A stretch of DNA of 64,000 bases. Source: Viscum album (lineage: Eukaryota; Streptophyta; Magnoliopsida; Santalales; Viscaceae). Shown piece by piece: positions 51,180 to 62,467 of the stretch (positions are counted from its first letter, which is position 1; each line of letters starts with the position of its first letter). A model generated the notes under the pieces. The model was not told the DNA's origin. It worked only from the letters and a program-made list of their open reading frames with translations, and made no database searches. Location of the stretch: positions 390,055,962 to 390,119,961 of the forward strand of contig OY728133.1 in assembly GCA_963277665.1 (NCBI GenBank), written 5' to 3'. Made by a program: the position numbers and the translations under genes.

Positions 51180-51640
51180 AGATTATTTGTGGACTAATTA
51201 GTGATATGCACCATTTTTTTAACTAAAGAGGAATTTTATTGGTTCTCCGATGCTTCAGTTTCTGGAGGAATGATTGTGGATTGAGATTTTCTATGATGCT
51301 TCTCATCTTGTTTTGGTATTCATGTTGATGCATCAGAGTATGGGGATTTATTATAGGTCTATGTAGCTATATATCTGTGAATATAAATATTCCATCCATG
51401 ATCTGGAGATATCATAAATTGTGTTTCTGCTAAGGTTGTGGTGGTATGACTTCATTGGAGGGAACTTTATGGTTTTCACTAAAAATAAGCGCCTGAAAAA
51501 TTTATTCTCTCATTGAGATTTGAATCTATGATAGCATAAGTTGATAGTGTTCCTTAAATATTATTATTTTGATATATATTACACCCTAGTATAGTATAAT
51601 TTCATAATAGATGTGTTGAGTCAAAAGTCCCTAGGGTATG
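51180..51640 (+). pseudogene. RNase H remnant of element C
   Basis: FYWFSDASVSGGMIVD (about 51236-51285) carries the S-D-A-S active-site Asp. EYKYSIHDLEIS (about 51380-51415) matches the Y-x-x-H-D-L-E-L motif. A DVLSQKS-like end (51608-51630) matches V-A-D-A-L-S-R-K-S. Stops interrupt the parts. Confidence 0.75.
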
Positions 51641-51879
51641 TAGTTCATGAGTCTCCCAATGATTGGAATGGAATTGATGATCTTGAGATGATGCATATTG
51701 ATGTAGGGTTGATTAGTGGAAAAGGCTTACATCATAAATTAATAGTGTATTCATCATTGATATAGAGGTAGGAGGAGTCTTAGTGTGGATACATAGAGGT
51801 AAAGGTGATGTGTGACTGTGTTGGCTATAGTGATGCTCTATAGGAATGGTTGAAGGATGGTCAGAATCAGGTGTTGTTT

Positions 51880-52960
51880 TATAGGAGGTCGTTTATTTAA
51901 TTTTTTGTGTGATAGGGTGTTCCTAATGAGTATCATATATCACCTTTATTAGTTAATCTTAGTGTTGATAATATGTATCTTGGCTTGAGGATATTGTTTT
52001 TGTGGATTGGAATTAAATAGTCAATTGTAGAGTTTTTGGAAAAGTGTCTATTTTTTCAGTATGTGAAAGAAAATAACCATGTTCATGGATGTTTTTTTGT
52101 AGTCCATGAATGTTCCCAGGTGGAAATGGGAGGGCGTATCTATTGATTTATCCACTAGGAAACCTTGGGATTGGAAAGGATGTGATACGGTTTGGGTTTT
52201 AGTGGACTGACTAATGAAGTTAACTCATTTTATATAGATCCATGAGTCAAGATTTGTAGATGTCATAGCAAGGTGGTATGTGGAAAATGTGGTTAGGATT
52301 CATGGGGTACCAAATATGACCATATTTTATTGGGAACTCATTTTTTCTCATGGATTTTGAGGGGATTTTAGTATGTTTTTTCGCTCAAAATTGCACCTTA
52401 GTATGTCTTTCCACTCATAGACATATTGGAAGACGAAGAAGACTATACAGACATAGTAGGATATGTAATAAGATTATATCATGGACTTTAGTGGGTCATA
52501 GGTAGGTAAATTTCATTTTATTTAGTTATTATATAGATATAACTACCACTCGTCCATTATAATGGCCTCATTTAGGGTTTTTTATGGGCTTATATTCTCC
52601 ATTATTCTAGATGATGTTTTGGTAGTCATCAGTTCATGATCTAGATGTCGTGAACAATTCAACTAAGAAGATCTTATTTGTTTGAAAGAGAAGGAGGGAA
52701 ATGTAGGGCCTTCAGAAATCCTATGCTAATCATATAAAGATTCCCATGGAGTTTTTCATTGGAGTTCATGTGTTCTTTATGGCCTCCCTAATATTTGGGT
52801 AGTATAGTTTTGGTAGGGGTAAGATTTTTCCCCAGTTCATCTGGCCTTTTGAGGTATTAGGGTGAGTTGGTGAGGTGGTATATTGGTTGGAACTATCACC
52901 ATGACTGGATAGGATCCATGATGTATTTCATGTTCCCCAACATCATCAATATCTTTATGA
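51880..52960 (+). pseudogene. Integrase remnant of element C
   Basis: The zinc-domain region lies near 51955-52090 (MYLGLRILFLWIGIK then FLEKCLFFQYVK, where the Cys pair is partly lost). It is followed by VDLSTRKPWDWKGCDTVWVLVD (about 52145-52205), the D-A-I-W-V-V-V-D-R-L-T-K segment, and MTHFIQIH. A later stretch around 52400-52470 fits the S-E-R-T-I-Q-T helix poorly. Domain order and spacing support integrase despite heavy decay. Confidence 0.65.
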
Positions 52961-53175
52961 TGGCTCCCACATTATCAATTTGAGGGAGTTGGCTATCTAG
53001 TATGATGTAATGCTATTAGATAAGCCAATGGGTATTTGGAATTTTTGAGAGAATATTTTTTATGGATAAACCATCCCCTTATTTTTTGTGTTGTGGAGGT
53101 CTGGTTTTCTATAGGAGAGTACTTGGGGTCATGATATATAGATTCATGACCATTACCTGATTTTTTTGAGATTTC
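52905..53175 (+). pseudogene. Integrase C-terminus and chromodomain-like end of element C
   Basis: RIHDVFHVPQHHQYLYDGSHIINL (about 52915-52985) corresponds to V-H-D-V-F-H-V-S-M-L-R-K-Y...S-H-V-L. A P-L-V-K-V-x-W-like piece near 53075-53105 and YIHDHYPDFF near 53140-53168 match the end of Tekay-type pol. Confidence 0.7.
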
Positions 53176-53776
53176 CTTTGATACATTATTATTATGATGT
53201 GATGTTTGGATCTTGTTGTTATATGAGATGTGTGATATTTTCGTGATGATGTTGTGTGTGATAAAGCTTCTAACATATTAAAAAGGGAAAATTTGATTCT
53301 GAATAATGATGTTTTATAAAATGAAAATTTTAAAACCATGTGTTTCATTTAGTTCCACCCAAATAGTATAATATCTTTATATGAAAATTATAATTCCTTA
53401 ATTTTTGTGCTCAAAGAAGTGTTGTGTATTGGTTCTCGACTTTTTTATTATTGAATGTGTGGAGGTTGAAATGGTTGTGTGGAATGTTATACATATCAAA
53501 GGTGGATTTTGGTTAGAGTAAGGAAGTGTGGTGTTTTAGTTAATGAGATGGTGATGTGGTTGTTTGGGATGTTCTGATGGGCATTTCAGTCTGGTGTGTT
53601 TGGATTGAAGAGGTGTTTGAGGTGTGAATATATCCCTATGTGGTATCTCCCAGGATGTTTGTTTGGACCATCTCCATTCTTTTGAGTTTAGATTTAATTC
53701 TTGAGGAAAATAATTTTTTGACTGTTATCAAATATAATGGTTCATTCATTCTTGGACATTAATTTTCTATTTTTAT
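53176..53776 (+). other. Unassigned 600-bp stretch between C pol and its 3' LTR
   Basis: This is G/T-rich with no clear coding. A polypurine tract would be expected directly before the LTR, but none lies at 53777. Either the 3' LTR really begins here (e.g. at TGTGATATTTTCGTG near 53231) and the 5' LTR has lost its first part, or C has a spacer after pol. I cannot decide between these. Confidence 0.4.
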
Positions 53777-56200
53777 TGTTGGGAGTGTTTTAGAGAATGA
53801 TTTATGAGGTTTGGTAATGGTTTGAGTTTCCAAAAAACAATAGAATCTAATTCTTGTGGTGAAAAATGAATTCATGACATGATTTTCCATTTCACATCAT
53901 GTGAAGCCATAAATTCATTGTTTCTATGTTTTAGTGGATCGGTGTGTGAAAATTATTCCGATCATGAAATTGGAAATCACGCCATGTATTAATTCAGATT
54001 GAGGAACCATGATTTTTCGTAGAAGTTAGATATGTTGGGAATTCATGCCTCTAATATTGTTCATAACTCATATTTTATATAACCCATGTAATATAAATCA
54101 ATAATATGTAATTTAAATCAATAATATGTAATTTTATGTGTTAATCAGGATAGTTGTTTCTTATTTGTAATTCTACATTAGGCTGAGTTCCCCCATATTG
54201 TCATTATTCCTCCTTATTTTTAGTGAAACCCTAAATTCTATTAGATTATTTCACATCCCCTTTACTCTAACATTGTTCATTTTTTTATTGGGTAATATCT
54301 AGTTATCAATAGGTATTTCTTCTCTGTATCCATGTGTGTGATTCCATTATTATTTCAATGATTAACTATGGTAGTGGTTTATGGGTTTAAGGTGTTCTAG
54401 GGTGACTTTTTTTATGATCCCTTGATATAGTTTAGGTAGATATAGGTTTTCTTAAAGAGATTTTGGTTTTCAATCTTTTTCTTCTTCTCTCTATTTTAAA
54501 TAGTGAATCGAAAAAGATTCTTTAAGGGTGGGGATACTCATTCTCTCCATATTTATGTGATACATGTGGGGATTCCATTATTTTTTTTGTTCATTGGGTT
54601 GATAGTGAGGTTTTTATTAAAAAAATAAATAATAGCATAATATGAAATTGATGTTGATGGGGATTAATCTCATGTCTTGTTGTTTTTTATATTATTATTG
54701 ATATTTCATTTGATTGTATCCAAATACTAAAAATCACGACTATTGCGAGCCTTGTTTGTGTTATAGTTATGTGTGTGAGACCCTTGCTATGTTGTTGTTT
54801 GATTCTACCCTAAATGAAAATCCTAAAAACATATATATGGATAATAATTGTTCTCCCATGGAAATCTTGTTTGTGTGATAATACACATGCTAAATAAATA
54901 TGTGAAATAATGAATTCACTTGAAAAAAAATTGTGAATGTCAGGATGTGATGCTTGTGCGGTCTTGTTTGATATGATTCCTTGTGTGTTTTGGGATTTTT
55001 TGTAGTGGTTGTGACCAGATGGGTTTTGATATGTGTGGGTTGTGATGTGATGTGGTAGGGATGGGATGTGATGTGGGATGTTATGTGGTGGTTATGGAAT
55101 GTGATGGTTGTTTAGCATGGGATGAGATACAGGAATTTTTGAAGTTGTGATGTGTAGTGGTGTTTTGCAGTGGTTGTAATGTGTGTAGTTATGTGTAGTG
55201 GTTGTGTGGTGCAGTGGTTGAGATGTGTGGTTGTTGTCGTGAGATGGCTAGGCATGTGTAGTGTTGTAGCGATGAGCAATGTGTGATGGGGAATATGTTT
55301 TGTGTACTGGTTGTATTAGTTTCACAATCATTAATGGAATAATTTGTAATGGTTAGGATTAAATGAATGGGTTGGTAAATAAATATAAATAGGTGGGATT
55401 TTTTGTGGTAATTGGAGAAGTAATTTAAATAATAAATTAATGGTTGGTCTAAATGTGAAATTTAATGGCATGGTAAATGGGATTTTATGGAAAATTTATA
55501 AATTTGGAAATTTGAAATTCATATAATCGAAAGTGGAATTGTGTTTATTGTACGGTGGTTCTGTTGTGTGCTTCATATAGGGATCGTAGTGGTTCTGACG
55601 TTTGTCATGCAATGTTGTGATGGTGTGGTTTTGTAAGCTAGTGTAGTTATTATGTACCCATATGTTGTGTATTGTGTGTTATATATATAATTTATTTTAT
55701 CATATTTTTATACATTCGACCACCCATGTTAGATACCCTTACCAACACCCAAAGGTTTTTAGGTTTCATGTGTTTTCCCTAGCATACAGTATGGTGAAGA
55801 TATGAATGGATGACTACCCTCTCTTCCATGCTCTTCCTTCAGCAGCATTGATGATATAGGTTAGTGTTGGAGATTTCACAAATGTGTTGGATCCGGTGTT
55901 TTTGGTTGGGATGTGATGTGATGATATAGTGTTGTGATGTGATATGTGGTGGTTTTCATGTGTGGTAGGAGTAGGGCATGAGGTTGATGTCCTTCATATT
56001 CATGATACCCTACTTCCGTGGTTATGTGACATGATGTGATGTGATAATCAATGATTCTTGCACTAGATGCAAGAACTTGGGAAGGTTTGATAGGTAGGGA
56101 TATATCCCATCCCACATCAATTATGTGTTATGAGACATGATATATATGAAATTTATGTGAGCACATGATGTTTGATTTTGGGTCATGAAAGAATAAAATT
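53777..56200 (+). repeat. 3' LTR of element C, cut by element D
   Basis: Colinear with 31898-34296 of the 5' LTR. The match ends at AAATT (56196-56200), exactly where element D starts with TGTAACACCCC. The missing remainder (equivalent to 34297-35156) should reappear beyond D, outside the window. The frame at 55876-56115 on the other strand is a by-product of the GATGTG-rich sequence. Confidence 0.7.
54960..55330. repeat. GATGTG/TGTGG-rich simple region, 3' LTR of C
   Basis: Counterpart of 33060-33420, with many GTGATGTG and GTGGTTGTG words. The two copies have diverged in repeat number and order. Confidence 0.65.
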
Positions 56201-56888
56201 TGTAACACCCCAAGGTTTTCTAAAAATAAATTGAAATGATTGAAATTTTGTTTAAATTAGATATTTATATATATCCTTTAAACAAAATTTTACTGCTTAT
56301 ATGTTTTGAATTTTGAAAAACGGTCATCTAAAATTGTGTTCAGTATGTTATTTAGAGTCTATTATAATAACATTTTTTGGTGAATAGTAACATACCCATA
56401 TGAATTGTAATATGAATAGTAATATGACCTTAATTAATAGTAAATTGTATTATTATTTTATTTTCTTAATGATTTAATATAATGAAATCTTAATTAATTT
56501 ATTAGTGTGATATGAAAGCAGTTATTGTTTTTAAATTACTAATTTTTGAATTAAGTGTGATTTTATTTAAAAATTAAATTAAGAATAATTAGAAAAATAT
56601 TTTCAAAAAATAAACTTCATTTTTGAATTCAACACATCGAAAAATGGAAAGGGTGAATTTTTTGGAATTTTCTGAAATTCAAGAATTTTTTATGAATAGT
56701 AAAATATAATAAAATATGATAAATAATAAATACTTTATTTACTACATCATAGGTGATGAAAGTATGATGTAACCCCACTCGGTTTGAACTCACATACCAA
56801 TATTACTATTTTGGTCACATGAATTAAGATTATTCATAGTCTTGAGAAAAAATATTATAATAATGATTAAAATAATGAAAAATACACC

Positions 56889-56906
56889 CTCTCCTCCACT
56901 ATAAAT
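56889..56906 (+). promoter_or_regulatory. Pyrimidine patch and TATA box, 5' LTR of D
   Basis: CTCTCCTCCACTATAAAT, 175 bp before the donor-like GTAAAC. The following sequence is C-rich, with few G, as in E. Confidence 0.7.
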
Positions 56907-57479
56907 ACCACCCGCATTCCCCTCTTCCTCCCACACCTATCAAGCCTTGAGAAATGTCTGATTTCTGCCAAATTACCTCCCCAATATATATACCCACGTC
57001 CTTGAGCTGCTTCTATTTCCAAAAGACCAAAACTAATTCCCTTAAGAGGGATCCCTAGGAGAAGAGATCAAGAGGTAAACATCCAATTTTATTTTCTATA
57101 TTTTATTTCATTTTATGTTATTATCTTCCATTAAATATGGATTATGTTGGGATATTTTATTAAATATCCCCCTTAAATTCCATATTATGTATTAATTATG
57201 ATATATTCCCTTCCTCTCATCAAACTATTTTTATGAAATTTTAATAGAATATGTTAAGCTGTCGAATTTTCGGGAGAAATTTATCACAGTTTCTTTTATT
57301 TTAAGATTCCTTTATGTTCTTCTTCTTTCAACACATAATATTAACCAAGAGTCATGAAAGCACCAGAATCTTGTATATTCTGGATGTTCTCATGCTCATG
57401 GAAAATTCATCATCATTATTCTTCTCCTCTCCCACTTATTCAAGGAATAAAAACATTGTCTGTGATGTGCCAAATTACC

Positions 57480-57495
57480 GACATCGTGGACGATG
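57480..57495 (+). repeat. Short perfect hairpin ACATCG/CGATGT, LTR of D
   Basis: Six-base arms with a TGGA loop. It occupies about the same place downstream of the promoter as the CpG hairpin units of B and E, but is much shorter. Confidence 0.55.
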
Positions 57496-58950
57496 TGATT
57501 TAATTTTTCTTTAAATCCTTCATGTTTGGTGATGAAACCATTTTTATGGTTTAATCATGTTATAATATATTTATTATGTCTCATACATGGTTCTGGAATT
57601 CTTTTCTTATCATTGTTCTAATTTATAATACAAAATGAGGTTGTTATTATCAAAGAACCACTAAAATGATCTAAACAAACACTATTAAAGTTTTAACTTA
57701 TGAATAATCCTCATATAAAACATCAAAATGATAAATGGTATAAATTATTCTACTGGAAATATGTAAATACCTTTCTATTACAATTCTATAGTTTCACATC
57801 CAATCGCCAAGAACATCCATCAGGAACCAAACATGGAATCATGTAAGGAACTCACCCAAAACAGTGCAAGGAACAAAATACTAACAATTAAGGGGTGAAA
57901 TGAGGTTATAAAATGGACATATAAGATGTTATAAACATGAAAATGTTTCTTTAAAATACTAATAACACTTTTTTAACCATTATACAATAATTTTAAACAA
58001 GTTTGAAGTAAGACAAGCCTAAGGTAAGGAAATTCTTAACCTGATAACCATTATTTGGGTTAACATTATACTTCATTATTTATTTGGAATTAAAATTGTT
58101 TGTGTTATTTTTTTTGTTTATATTATGTTTAATAATGTTTAATTATAGTGTATATACATATTCCATAGAATCTATTAATTCTCACTTCAATTATGTTATT
58201 TTTGTAAGGGGATTTTCTTTTAAAATCCTTTTTTAAAATTCTGTTTTATAAAATTCAAAAGAAATATTTTTATGATATTATAAATTTTGTATGATTATGT
58301 TATGGTTCTTGAGAATTGTTTATTTTGAAGTTTGGGACCTATATATCCCTCCAATTCATTTGGTATGTGTAAGTTTGAGGTCAACAATATGGTTACTCCA
58401 ACTGTAACTGCGATGGTTACAGAAATTGTAAGGTAGCCATGAGGCTTACAAGATTATGTTAGTAATGCCCCAATATACCATTATGACTATATTTATGTCC
58501 TCATGTTTTGTTGGATATTTTTTAAATATCATGATACACAAAAGAGGTATATATGGCTGAAAAGCATGTCTTTTGAAAATTCTTTCATATGTTACGAGGA
58601 ATCATGGACTAATGTGCTCTTTCCTTCTTTTTAATCCATTATTGAGCTTTTGCGTTCATACCAAGTTTTTAAATTATTTTCATAGGATAATGGATTTTTA
58701 ATACAAAGAAGGAATCCATGTTAAATGTTGAAGAATTTTCAAGGAGTCATGTTTTATGTTTTAATGTTTTATATTTTGAAAAATGGAAACAATTTTTATG
58801 GTATCCACTCTGTAACAATGTCCAATGTTATGAATGTACTATGTCCCAAATATACAATGATCTAAACATTAAAAGATCCATAATGTGATAGGAAGTGAGT
58901 TATTGACTAAATTCAACATTATGTAATGTAATAAGGTTGGGTCCTTGTAG

Positions 58951-58963
58951 TTTGTCTCGGAGG
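58951..58963 (+). other. Primer binding site of element D (weak)
   Basis: TTTGTCTCGGAGG matches the initiator-Met primer site at about two thirds of positions and abuts the proposed LTR end. Confidence 0.45.
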
Positions 58964-59205
58964 ATGGTTTAGATAACTTCAGGGGTTCTGATGATGTTAA
59001 AAGAATTCCATAAATGATTTTTACCCTATGGTTAATTGTAAATGTTATAGTATATAAATATTACCATGTTTCTTCGTCTAAGATATGTTTGTTCAGAATG
59101 GTTGTCCGTAGAAGAAATACGGAACATGAAGAAAGGAGTCACCGACAGAATGATATCCTTCCGAATCTGTAGCTTGGAATGGTAGGGATTGGAACCGAGT
59201 AGTTT

Positions 59206-59934
59206 GTGACAGTAATGGCTCAGCTAACCCAAGCAATAAATAGTGGTGGAATCCATGCAAGAGAAAAACCAGAGGTGCCACAACAGAACATGAAAATAGA
59301 GGAACATTTTATGAGGCAACACCCTCCGTCTTTCAATGGATCTTCTAACCTTGTAGCAACTGAAGGTTGGATTAAATCCCTTGAAAAGATATTCAATGTT
59401 ATAAGATTTTTAGAAAATCAAAAGGTAAGTCTTCCCATTTATCGTTTTGAAGGTGAAGCTGATCAGTGGGGGTCAATGGTATGTAATATCATAGGTTGAG
59501 ATGATTTTTATGCCTTATAATGGGATTAATTTAAAAGTCTTTTCCTTGAAAAATATTTTCCTAAAGTGGTGAAACATTGGATGGAGAAGCAATTACTTGA
59601 ATTAAAGAAAACCGAGAAAGATTTAGTGGCTGTGTATGAAACGAACTTCACCTGAATGGAGAGGTATTGTCCAAATCTTATTCTAGATCTTGATACCAAA
59701 ATCAACCACTTTTACTTAAGACTGAAGCCAATGTATCGAAGGGCACTGGCCTTTCGTGAATTCAAAAGTTATGAGAAACATATCTGATGTTCCTAGAGGG
59801 TTGAGATAGAGTTTTATGGGGATCATTGGAATTTTGGAAACAAGGAGAAAAATAGGTCTAGGTGGAATGTGATGGGTATGAATGAACCAAAGAAATCTGA
59901 TGGTAAGAAAATACAGTTTCCAGTTTGTGAAAAT
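59206..59934 (+). pseudogene. gag of element D, N-terminal part
   Basis: A readable gag begins near 59206 with MTVMAQLTQAINSGG. FMRQHPPSFNGSSNLVATEGW (59308-59370), LEKIFNVI and FEGEADQW (59447-59470) follow. After one stop and a shift come FLEKYFPKVVKHWMEKQLLELKK (about 59542-59610), YETNF and LRLKPMYRRALAFREF (about 59718-59765). The reading ends in FPVCEN at 59934, where element E begins, and continues with CGNKHPREC on the other side. The start is a good Met-led choice for this family. This is among the least decayed coding in the window. Confidence 0.85.
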
Positions 59935-61545
59935 TGTAACACCCAAGACTTTTATGAGAAATATTTTGTTTTTATGTTATATAAATCATCAAAGGAATCT
60001 TTCACTACACACAACACTATCTTGGCTTACTTTACATGCAATCGCGGCCTTCCTCGATATCTTGTGTTGTACGCAATACCGAGTTTCACTAAACAACGAT
60101 ATGCTATTAAAATATTATTAAAACTAGAAGTTATGAATAGTAATACCCACTTTTTGAATTTTTGTAAATTTTATTTTTCAAAATGGACTTCATTTTTTGA
60201 TTGGGAATATCGAAATTAGCCTAGGGTGAAATTTTGGTATTTTTCTGAAGACTTTAATTTTTTGATGAATAGTGAAAACACTGGGTTACTATTTAAAAAC
60301 CGACTTTTTATAATTATTTATTTTATTTAAATTTATTTTAGGTCAAAATTGATACATAATACCTATATAAGTTCAATTCAATTCATTGGAGTCATTTTAT
60401 AATAATTTAAGATATATAAAAATTTTATTGAACTTTTCACCGTCTTTTACCCACCTCCTAGGAGAATTTGCAAATTTACATAAAACATAATTTTAGTGCT
60501 TTTGCGAGTGGAATTTAAAAAATCCGAGAGACATGGTTGATGTCATTAAGTAAAATGTGGTTCAATGAGATGAAAATAATTTTTGGTGAATAGTAACTTA
60601 TTACTTTTATTTACCACGGTTTAAAGTAAATAGGGTAATTATGGGTAAACATGATATTATTATTACCCTAACACGTGTTCTAATTCTATTTGATAATTGT
60701 AATTCGACCAAAAACAACCTTATGAATAAAATATGACCATTTAGTCCCACTTGGATTAGATTAGGGCATTTATTATTAATTTATTTAAAGAAGGGTTAAA
60801 ATAGTTAAAATCAAAGTTTAATAACTAAATCATTTTTAATATAGGGTTATACATAAGATTAATTCGACTATAAATATTAATTATAAATATAAAAATATTT
60901 CTACATAATAGTATTTTATTTGTAATTTTATACATTAAATAATTTAATTTATTTATGACACAATTATGATGCAGTAATTATCTTATTAATGAAATATTGA
61001 CATAATTGATGTTATAAATACCAAAATAAATGTAATTTGAGACTTTTTATGAATTAAAATAATTTTCTAGTTTAATATTAAATATTAGTATTGATTTACA
61101 TAACTTTTTTCTAACTAATCATTCTGTTATGATTTTTACAAAAATTAATTACCAAATAGTGCCAAAATTGACATAAAATAGTTTTTAAAACAAATATTAT
61201 ATTATTAATTGTTATTTTATTCCTAAAAATCTATGGTTCAGAAATATGACTTAGATAAGATTTTATATATTAATAATAAACAACTTGGGGTTCGTTTGGC
61301 TTGTTATAGTAAGTTTATTATCCTTATAGTGTAAGAAAACAAGAAGACACGGTAAAAGTTAAATTATCTAACTCAAGTTAAATCTAAATGATAGGGTTAA
61401 AATAGATACCTAAACTTGTCTAAATCCTATTTTGTGAGATTATTGCGACCTATCCCCACCTTATCTTCGAAATAAATCAATTTGAAGCTATTAAAAACCG
61501 AATATCACTTTATAATAAAATAATATGTTTAGTTTTTCCTAAGGT

Positions 61546-61567
61546 GCCCCTCTCCTCCCTTATAAAA
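61546..61567 (+). promoter_or_regulatory. Pyrimidine patch and TATA box of solo LTR E
   Basis: GCCCCTCTCCTCCCT leads into TATAAAAGG. This is the best-preserved promoter of the family here, followed by C/T-rich sequence (61568-61630) typical of plant 5' leaders. The donor-like GTAATG is 177 bp downstream. Confidence 0.75.
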
Positions 61568-61903
61568 GGCCACCTCCTCCCTCTCTTCCTCACACCACTT
61601 TGAGCCTTCAAGCCCAGCCAAACCCTGAAAAACTATCTTCTCCACTTCCCTAGAAACATCCTAGAGGTCCTGGTCTTCTTGAAAGACCAAGTTTACTTCC
61701 CTAATAGGAGGTCTCAAAGAGGCGCTTCCAAGAAGAGGTAATGTCTGTTACCGATTATTTTAACTTTATTTCTTCTTCCACTTCTTCTTAATTATTTGTT
61801 TTATTATTAAGTAATGACATCAGTATCACTCATATACTTATATTTTATTATAATTATGAAACAACCCTATTTCACCATCTATCCATCCTACGGAAAACGA
61901 AAT

Positions 61904-61948
61904 CACCACGCGTGCATACGTACGGAATACCGTCTCCACGCCGTGGTG
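61904..61948 (+). repeat. CpG-rich inverted repeat unit 1 in E
   Basis: CACCACG (61904-61910) pairs exactly with CGTGGTG (61942-61948). The loop holds CGTGCATACGTACGG and the small palindrome CGGAATACCG (61923-61932). CpG is retained here while scarce nearby. Confidence 0.75.
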
Positions 61949-62088
61949 TAAGCTATTTTCCACCAACACCTTACATGGATGGGTATAATGGTGTAAATAA
62001 TAAATATATATGATTATTGTAAAGTGATATTTATTCTGAAATGGTATACATACACTCTAATACAGTTCCACGATCATGGGAACGATGT

Positions 62089-62133
62089 CATCGCTCGTGC
62101 GTACGTATGGAATATCATCTCCACGATGTGATG
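62089..62133 (+). repeat. CpG-rich inverted repeat unit 2 in E
   Basis: CATCGCTCGTG (62089-62099) faces CACGATGTGATG (62122-62133), an imperfect pairing around CGTACGTATGGAATATC. The shared core is 185 bp from that of unit 1. Confidence 0.7.
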
Positions 62134-62414
62134 CGACTCGTTCTACATGATTTTCATTGCATAATGATTACATAAATGAATTGAGTGAATAGATATGATA
62201 TATATTACACTAATAACATTATGGAAATGAGGTATCTATAACCTAAAAAAAGAATAAGAATTTATTCGACAAAACACGCATAAGAACAAAAAGTAATAAA
62301 CACCCAAATAACAAGTAGCAATGAAATATCACTAATAAAAAGCTAAGAATATGACCATATATGATATCATAACAATGAGTATGATTCTGGAATAAGTCAA
62401 TGACATTATTTAAA

Positions 62415-62467
62415 TCATTATACAGGAGGTTTGGACACTTACGAAGAAAATCAGACCTAAGGTAAGG
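62415..62467 (+). other. Possible 37-nt internal leader exon in E
   Basis: ATTATACAG (62416-62424) could be a splice acceptor and CTAAGGTAAGGG (62457-62468) a donor, leaving 37 nt between. Element D has the related ATTATACAA...GCCTAAGGTAAGG at about 57979-58029, and fragment H has GGTCAAAGGTAAGGG on the minus strand. B lacks a clear equivalent. Confidence 0.4.

Larger units (their letters stand above)
56201..58949 (+). repeat. 5' LTR of element D
   Basis: This starts TGTAACACCCCAAGG and ends GGTCCTTGTA before the primer site. It carries a TATA box (56900), a donor-like AAGAGGTAAAC (57071-57080), a short hairpin ACATCG-TGGA-CGATGT (57480-57495) and GCCTAAGGTAAGG (58017-58029). The frame at 57314-57514 is internal to the LTR and resembles no known protein. 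Confidence 0.7.
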
